64,000 bases of DNA, taken from the NCBI RefSeq assembly GCF_000003815.2, contig NC_049979.1, positions 10,517,381-10,581,380 on the forward strand, read 5' to 3'. Positions 60,501-64,000 of the stretch are shown piece by piece. Positions within the stretch are counted from its first letter, which is position 1. The number at the start of each line of letters is the position of its first letter. The position numbers and the translations under genes were made by a program. The notes beneath the pieces are model-generated. The model saw only the letters and a list, made by a program, of their open reading frames with translations. It was not told the origin of the DNA and searched no databases. This DNA comes from Branchiostoma floridae. Lineage: Eukaryota > Chordata > Leptocardii > Amphioxiformes > Branchiostomatidae.

Positions 60501-61666
60501 TTTTGACAGTATTGCAACACCATCCATACTGTTGATTCAGCACTTTCTGATGATTGCTACCCAGACTTATGATGTCAACACAGTCCTATTTTTACCTGGC
60601 ATTTGTTCAGTGTCAGGATACAGCCATACCATAGCTACTCAGTAATTGTATCATTTTACTGAAAACATGTTCTTTGTCTCTTTCTTTCATGTTTCCACAA
60701 TATCCATAAGTTATTATGAAGCTTCTGCGATTTTTTATATACAGTATTGATAGTTACAAAAAGATGACTGATATAACATCATGGAAGACAGGAGCCCTTG
60801 GAGAGAGATAGAGTGGACTTTGTTTGCATGACTTGCCAGAACTGATCATGATGATTCTGTTGTTACCCCTGTGAAAATGTAGATATTGTAGTCTGTGTGT
60901 TTGATTGTCTATTTATTTTTCTTGGAGCAAATCCATGGTCATGTGAATATTGCAGAGCAGCAAGATCACAGTAAGGTGGAGTGGTGTAATAGGAAACTTG
61001 GAGAATTGGATGTATGGTTTCTCATGTGACATCTTTGCTCTCTTCCATCCCAGTGATGCGGTGCTAAAAGAGTGGGACCTGGTGACACTGACGTGCCTTC
61101 GCTCCCTGCACGGCCACAAGGGACCCATCCGACAGGTGAAAGTAAGTACATATAGAACTCATGCTTTTCAAAATTTGATATTGAATCCTTCCTCCCATCC
61201 TTTCAAGCCCCGACTGGATGAAAGACAGCTATGTACCTGTAAGGTTCGCTGAACCTCATTGCAATTAAAACAATTTTGCAATGAAACGGATCTACCCTCA
61301 AATTAAAAGTACTGTAGTATGGCGGTGATAGGAGTTTAAGTCAAGGTTGTGCATGTGATGTTGCAGGAGGGGACACAGCCTCTAGTACATTTTTTACTAC
61401 AGCTGGTATTATTTTACCTTTTTCAAATATGAAGCCTTGCATCTCATCTAGACCGGCATTCAAGAAAAAAACGTCCAGAAGAAAAGCCCTTTCTTTGAGA
61501 ACAAGTATGATAGTCTTGGATTACTGTGTGATGGTTGGCATCATTGTTCTGGTATATTGTTACAGCAAACATTGTAGTGATTTATAAATTACATCAGGGT
61601 TGTAATCTCTACATGCAGGATGCCTGCTCCCAGCAGGGTGGAACCAGTGCTGTGCATGTCAGTTGA
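28917..61666 (+). CDS. F-box/WD40-repeat protein (FBXW-type), 18 coding exons
   Basis: Probable substrate adaptor of an SCF ubiquitin ligase. Exons 28917-30507, 30889-31085, 31657-31763, 32250-32413, 32871-32996, 33631-33729, 34241-34300, 34598-34775, 35058-35181, 35769-35891, 37521-37649, 42197-42265, 43599-43687, 51010-51150, 53440-53521, 56241-56392, 61054-61141 and 61619-61666 join without frame break (3567 nt, 1188 aa). Order: an N-terminal WYETWQPWQRKLLLCGITAR motif (68-87); a long acidic low-complexity region; the F-box (about 640-686: CLPDHLLLRILGML, AAQVCRRWQYL); a Ser/Arg/Glu-rich linker; six WD40 blades (924-1173) with GS.D/VWD signatures; a truncated seventh. The WxxW...RCS..QL motif resembles one upstream of the FBXO16 F-box, and overall order recalls FBXW10. 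Orthology is unresolved. All donors are GT; that at 32414 (GTCTGC) is weak but required by phase. Confidence 0.85.
30889..32996 (+). CDS. F-box/WD40 gene, exons 2-5 (pre-F-box helices and F-box)
   Basis: Exon 2 (30889-31085) encodes YAPLQQLYKYGRLWGASPEG. Exon 3 (31657-31763) encodes VLSEWEDHQKAEVLVEMIKG and ends FFAQCLLQ. Exon 4 (32250-32413) is the F-box: LKDQLDINCLPDHLLLRILG through AAQVCRRWQYLVAQDGLWI. Exon 5 (32871-32996) encodes SREDLPDIIGMVQM and WKQAYLELVFIANQ. Leu-Pro at the F-box start and the CRRW-x-x-L segment fit Skp1 binding. Confidence 0.88.
31552..31593 (+). pseudogene. Partial tandem copy of F-box gene exon 3 (pseudo-exon)
   Basis: The intron just upstream of exon 3 contains a copy of its acceptor region and first 42 bases, offset by 105 bp. 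It has three substitutions relative to 31657-31698, all synonymous in the exon frame. The copy then diverges, meets TAA and has no good donor. Confidence 0.75.
31764..32249 (+). other. F-box gene intron 3 with dispersed repeat fragment
   Basis: Positions 31981-32025 (TGTCAGGAACCCACACAGCA and on to GGATACTAC) match 8767-8812. No other structure is recognised. Confidence 0.5.
32644..32843. mobile_element. MITE with TACTGTAAATACA/TGCATTTACAGTA ends, copy 2
   Basis: Related to 20582-20792 by both ends and by GGGATTTAATTTTGTGGTCG. The right end stops only 27 bp before exon 5 at 32871, so it occupies the region where the branch point would be expected. Confidence 0.7.
33088..33630. repeat. Minisatellite that has copied the start of F-box gene exon 6
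   Basis: Units of about 20 bp (GTGCTGTCCTGTGTTCTAA) are repeated irregularly. Embedded in them are three extra copies of the exon 6 acceptor and first about 27 bases (CTGAGAGTGACGAGGACTGG type) at 33198, 33367 and 33515, before the true exon at 33631. Spacings are 169, 148 and 116 bp. Copies at 33367 and 33515 reach an in-frame TAG (ATGTTTTAG). The copy at 33198 has AAG in place of the CAG acceptor. Confidence 0.85.
33631..35891 (+). CDS. F-box/WD40 gene, exons 6-10 (linker to propeller)
   Basis: Exons 33631-33729, 34241-34300, 34598-34775, 35058-35181 and 35769-35891. They encode an acidic-then-basic helix (AESDEDWEAELQELEYSLSR, then KERRSRQDRKSRR), a Ser-rich low-complexity linker, and a final segment ending AVHAVRKVRKLQ that leads straight into WD40 blade 1. 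No independent domain is recognised. Confidence 0.82.
34366..34407. repeat. (GT)n-(CTGT)n microsatellite
   Basis: A GTGT run followed by five to six CTGT units in the F-box gene intron 34301-34597. Confidence 0.85.
35892..42196 (+). other. F-box gene introns 10 and 11
   Basis: Introns 35892-37520 and 37650-42196. No further exon is recognised. The second holds a diverged tandem repeat at 39121-39570. The blocks 39590-40080 and 38270-38520 are GC-richer, but no family or structure was identified. Confidence 0.55.
37521..61141 (+). CDS. F-box/WD40 gene, exons 11-17 (WD40 blades)
   Basis: Seven exons encode six consecutive blades: GHMDSVQCLALDKRRLMTGS..VRVWDI, GGIRSIHF..GSWDMSIMVWDI, GAVSCLQC..GSHDSTMMVWSL, QAVTCLQL..GSMDMTLRLSDI, APVLCLTV..GSADGQLHFWDL and GPVNSVAL..GSNDAVLKEWDL. 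Then GHKGPIRQVK begins a seventh. Exon junctions fall inside blades and all phases match. Blade 4 has SD in place of WD. Introns between these exons reach 7.3 kb. Confidence 0.88.
39121..39570. repeat. Diverged tandem repeat, about four units of 104-120 bp
   Basis: A core related to AGCAATATTTCAATATTGCC recurs at 39121, 39225, 39342 and 39462. In several units it is followed by GAGAAACTTAG and CAATTTTTG, and preceded by CACAGATGAG and CATATTG-like blocks. Confidence 0.55.
43388..43579. mobile_element. MITE of the GCTAGTTCACCTTTAT family, well-preserved copy
   Basis: Arms of about 45 bp are inverted: GTAACGCTAGTTCACCTTTA at the left and the complement GTTAACGCTAGTTCACCTTT at the right, continuing through GGTAACCT-TATCCGTTG in both. 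Size is 192 bp, ending 19 bp before WD40 exon 13 at 43599. A degenerate relative is at 11887-12132. Confidence 0.78.
44096..44311. mobile_element. hAT-type MITE, 216 bp, with 8-bp target-site duplication
   Basis: Inverted ends TAACCTGGATGCCAAACTG and (complement) TAGCCTGGATGCCAGACTG are flanked by an exact 8-bp duplication, TCCTCACC, at 44088-44095 and 44312-44319. Inner GGCCAACATG and its inverse CATGTTGGCC give a second fold. Related to 16533-16698. Confidence 0.85.
45572..47125. mobile_element. Harbinger-like nonautonomous DNA transposon, 1554 bp
   Basis: The ends begin GGGACCGTACGGCATTTAGC (left) and, inverted, GGGACCGTATGGCGTTTAGT (right), followed by matching GGGCCGGTCGCCAG blocks. A 3-bp duplication, TAA, flanks both ends (45569-45571, 47126-47128), as in PIF/Harbinger elements. 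Just inside both ends are three G-rich direct repeats of the GGGGGAGGGCCAAGCAAAA type in the same orientation. The interior has about four degenerate units of 190-216 bp starting near 45714, 45920, 46136 and 46325 (CTGCCAGCAAAAT). No transposase reading frame was found. Confidence 0.78.
47406..47463. repeat. Short palindromic MITE (TAGCCTGAGTA family)
   Basis: TAGCCTGAGTAGCAGCCTGG at the left is inverted at the right with one mismatch over 22 bp. Total length is 58 bp. Confidence 0.7.
49543..49611. repeat. Short palindromic MITE (TAGCCTGAGTA family)
   Basis: TAGCCTGAGTACCATTCTCC is perfectly inverted over 20 bp at the right end. Total length is 69 bp. It shares its first 11 bases with the element at 47406. 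Confidence 0.75.
50361..50440. repeat. Short palindromic MITE (CCTGGATACCAG family)
   Basis: GCCTGGATACCAGGCCCCAG and the inverse of CTGGGGTCTGGTATCCAGAC form arms of about 24 bp with few mismatches. Total length is about 80 bp. It resembles the ends of 16533-16698 and 44096-44311. Confidence 0.7.
50825..50925. repeat. Duplicated GTTGAATAAAGGTTATTGAT with (TTGA)n tail
   Basis: GTTGAATAAAGGTTATTGAT occurs twice (about 50838 and 50876), followed by ATTG/TTGA repeats. A short unique block plus a tetranucleotide tail resembles the 3' end of a CR1/L2-type retroposon, but no reverse transcriptase is present. Confidence 0.4.
51151..61053 (+). other. F-box gene introns 14-16
   Basis: Introns 51151-53439, 53522-56240 and 56393-61053. 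No exon besides those listed was recognised. Simple repeats occur at 51237-51260 (GAAAT) and 52202-52262 (ATTG then GTTT). Long stretches of ordinary-complexity sequence (54380-55060, 56860-57340, 58120-58400) contain no family I can name. Confidence 0.55.
61619..61666 (+). CDS. F-box/WD40 gene, putative terminal exon with stop
   Basis: After the phase-0 exon ending at 61141, the next good acceptor (ACATGCAG at 61611-61618) opens GAT GCC TGC and reads 15 codons to TGA at 61664-61666. This would end the protein early in blade 7. The +1 frame from the same place instead reads RVEPVLCMSVDLKLVA, which looks like a WD40 strand pair. This exon may therefore really follow an exon that is missing or unrecognised. 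Confidence 0.4.
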   Translation, partial: DACSQQGGTSAVHVS

Positions 61667-61942
61667 CCTCAAGCTGGTTGCTCTGCCCCCTTCATTTGAG
61701 TCAGACATGGCCCCCTCCCATCCCTGTAGACAAATTGGTCATGATTTGCCACATCTGAACTTAACAGTTGCAGGCTTGTATATCTTCTGTTCTGAAAGGA
61801 CAAGTTGGGTGCAAAGTCTTCAGACGACCCAATACGCGAGAATCCAATCTCGTTGGGAGGTCTCGCGAGGCTGTAATTTGGCCGCGCGCGCGCGAGATTT
61901 GACAGCCGGACGGTAACTGCATTAGAAGCCCAGCTGCTAACA
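61667..61942. promoter_or_regulatory. Short spacer and likely promoter of the THAP gene
   Basis: Only 276 bp separate the presumed F-box stop and the THAP ATG. The right half is CpG-rich (GGCCGCGCGCGCGCGAGA at about 61880) with TCTCGCGAG at 61860-61868, close to the ZBTB33/Kaiso-type TCTCGCGAGA promoter motif. No TATA box is seen. Confidence 0.4.
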
Positions 61943-64000
61943 ATGGCGTCTCCCAGCGTCAACTCGATCGAGTCAACTTCAGAGGTTAGTTATGCTATTA
62001 TTTGGCAACATCCGCCGGTACATCGGCATACCAAGAGCAGATAATATTGTTGTGAACCTATGGACTCGATTTCGTTCCGTAAATTTGCAAATTTCTGGTC
62101 ATTTTTTACAATTTTTGACGGGCGGTTAATGCTTGCTTGTCGTGAGAAATCGTGCATGTTTACGCCGCCTTTTACTTGTAGTTACTCGGATAAGTTTGGC
62201 TCAAGCCGTAAAAATATCCCACAGAAGCGTACAAGTACCATTATAGGATCGTTGTAGATCCAAACTCGTAAGATTTTTGGCGGTTTTGGCCGTGAATTAG
62301 TCGATGGCATCATGTCGACTTGTGAAGGTTACGCGTACGTGAGTTGGGGAGGGGGGCGTGTTTCCGTGTATAGCGTTCGTTTTGATCAAGGCGGTAGCAC
62401 TTTGCCGACTATGATTTCACTTTTCGCCGGATGAAACTCCACAAAAACGTGAACATATCGATGTAGGGTCCTTCTGGGTAGAAATTTAGCATGGTTTTGG
62501 CGGCTTCGTGAGTGATTTTTTTGTGTGTGCCCAGATTAACTAGGAAATACGTGACGAGTGGGGAGTGGGTGTGTCTGCAAATGTATAACGTTTGGCATTT
62601 GCTGTTCTTTTTCAGATCAACGCGTCGCGATCGAAGACGAAATTCACATCAGCAGGAAAATACTGCAAAGCCTATGGATGCAAAAACTGTCAGTTCAAGT
62701 GTGTCAATGGAGAGAAAGTGCCAACAAACATCACATTTTTCAAGGTCCCCCCAAATGTACTAAAAGATAACAAGTTACTGAAGCACTGGGCCTGTCTGGT
62801 AAAAAGACAGCTCGGAAGGGATAATTTCACCATGAACAATACAACTGTGTTCTGTGAAAAACATTTCAGAGACTCCGACATTATCAGACTGTCAAGAAAA
62901 GGAGTTCCGCTCAAGAATCCAAGGCTCAGGAATGGTAAGTAATTTATTCTTATATGTAAATCACTCCTAATGAAAGTCATATTATGTCTACTGTTTGCTT
63001 AAAACAGTCTTATTTAACCATGAAATGTCCATTATACTTCTTGCATTTGTATCAGGTGCAGCACCGGTGATTCATTCCTGGTCACAAGCCAAACCAGAGA
63101 GACCAACACCAAAAGTACGACATTGCCCTCCTCCAAACAAGGCCAAAGGATCACATGGACTCAACAGGGTGAGTGTTATGCATGTGTGTATAATCTTATG
63201 TTGAACCCTTGTATGCCTAACACTGATTGCAAAATGATTTATGATACATATAGCCTGGGGTAACATTATAGATGTATTACTTGAGTGTATTCAAAGTATG
63301 TACACTCCAACATAGCATTTCTTACCTCTCTTATAGAATGATGTACTTGAACGTGGTACAAGTACCCCTACCTTCATGGACATAGCAAGTGGTTCTGGTC
63401 TGGATCCTGGTGGCTGCATGGATACAGACACATCGGCCATTGATGACAGCCCTTTGGACAGCACCGCAACAACCCAACACACAGCTGTAGAGACTGCAAC
63501 ATCCCCAACACCTGGGATACTCATTACGGCTTCTACCCAAACCAAGAGTGATTCCACTCGTGTTTCTGACCATGACTATACATTTGTGAAAGATGACTCT
63601 AAGACATTAGATGACTACAAGGATTATGTCTTAAAGTTGGAAAACAAAATTCTGATGCTTGAGAAGGAGCGCACTAGTCTAAATGAATTAGTTTCCAGCT
63701 TAAAAGCACAGATAATGGAGTTCAAGTCATTTTCAGCCATGACATTTAAAGAGGACAATAGTGCTATTAGATTTTACACGGGATTCCCATCTTTTGATGT
63801 TTTCATGGCTGTGTATCGGTACCTGGCTCCCAAAGCTGCTAATCTCCAGTACAGGAGGAGTGGTAGCACTGTAAGCGATTCCAAGCCATTTCAGATGCCA
63901 GGAAGATCTAGACCTGGGCCAAAACGGAAGTGTACTTTACTAGACGAGTTCTTCCTTGTGATGGTTAGATTAAGGGTTGGGTTGTTCCACAAAGATCTTG
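61943..64000 (+). CDS. THAP-domain protein with transposase-type HTH (THAP/Harbinger-like), 5' part
   Basis: Exons 61943-61984, 62616-62934, 63056-63168 and 63337 to the window edge join in frame, giving 379 aa plus one base before truncation by the window. The THAP zinc-finger DNA-binding domain has Cys31, Cys36 (CKAYGCKNC, as in THAP1 CSAYGCKN), FFKVP, HWACLVKR and Cys94-x2-His97 (FCEKHF), then GVPLKNP. The C36-C94 spacing (57 residues) is longer than usual. A Thr/Ser-rich linker follows, then a coiled coil (YVLKLENKILMLEKERTSLN). The last visible part, KRKCTLLDEFFLVMVRLRVG, matches the helix-turn-helix that precedes DDE_Tnp_4 transposase domains. Multiple spliced exons and a CpG promoter could mean a domesticated gene, but an active transposon is not excluded. 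Confidence 0.85.

Noticed and set aside
1..64000. CRISPR arrays, bacterial operons, phage or viral genes
   Set aside because: No direct repeats with unique spacers, no Shine-Dalgarno-spaced gene runs and no viral protein motifs. The window is clearly animal nuclear DNA.

Overview
The window reads as one continuous piece of eukaryotic nuclear DNA from an animal. Coding exons are short, bounded by GT/AG splice sites and separated by long introns. The introns carry terminal-inverted-repeat DNA transposons, MITEs and microsatellites. Gene content (GALNT family, CDKN3, an OvoA-type methyltransferase, an F-box/WD40 protein, a THAP/Harbinger-type transposase) and the density of small palindromic MITEs fit an invertebrate deuterostome. 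My best guess is a lancelet (Branchiostoma), but this is inference, not a sequence match. The assembly gap 28351-28516 is filled with N.

Layout. (1) 1-17555, minus strand: the 5' part of a polypeptide N-acetylgalactosaminyltransferase gene (GALNT2/14/16-like). Exon 1 encodes the cytoplasmic tail and Golgi membrane anchor (17406-17555). A second exon encodes the stem end (7649-7825). The catalytic exons lie beyond the left edge. The introns hold a 1.3-kb hAT-type element, a 429-bp hAT-type MITE and other MITEs. (2) 18129-21181, plus strand: a complete four-exon gene for a 306-aa protein matching the C-terminal methyltransferase domain of the ovothiol enzyme OvoA, but standing alone and with an N-terminal membrane segment. 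It is head-to-head with GALNT over a GC-rich 573-bp spacer. (3) 24709-27663, minus strand: a complete eight-exon CDKN3 (KAP) gene of 221 aa with the HCYGGLGRSC active site and a cell-cycle-type promoter. (4) 28917-61666, plus strand: an 18-exon, about 1188-aa F-box/WD40 protein occupying half of the window. Its introns contain tandem partial copies of two of its own exons, and its last WD40 blade looks incomplete. (5) 61943 to the right edge, plus strand: the 5' part of a THAP-domain protein with a coiled coil and the start of a transposase-type helix-turn-helix region.

The genes are not an operon and show no shared pathway. Two pairs are divergent (GALNT with the methyltransferase; CDKN3 with the F-box gene). 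The F-box and THAP genes are in tandem, only 276 bp apart. The most notable items are the stand-alone membrane-anchored mercaptohistidine-methyltransferase-like gene, the CDE/CHR/CCAAT-like arrangement upstream of CDKN3, the exon-fragment arrays in the F-box gene, and several intact-looking nonautonomous transposons with exact target-site duplications.
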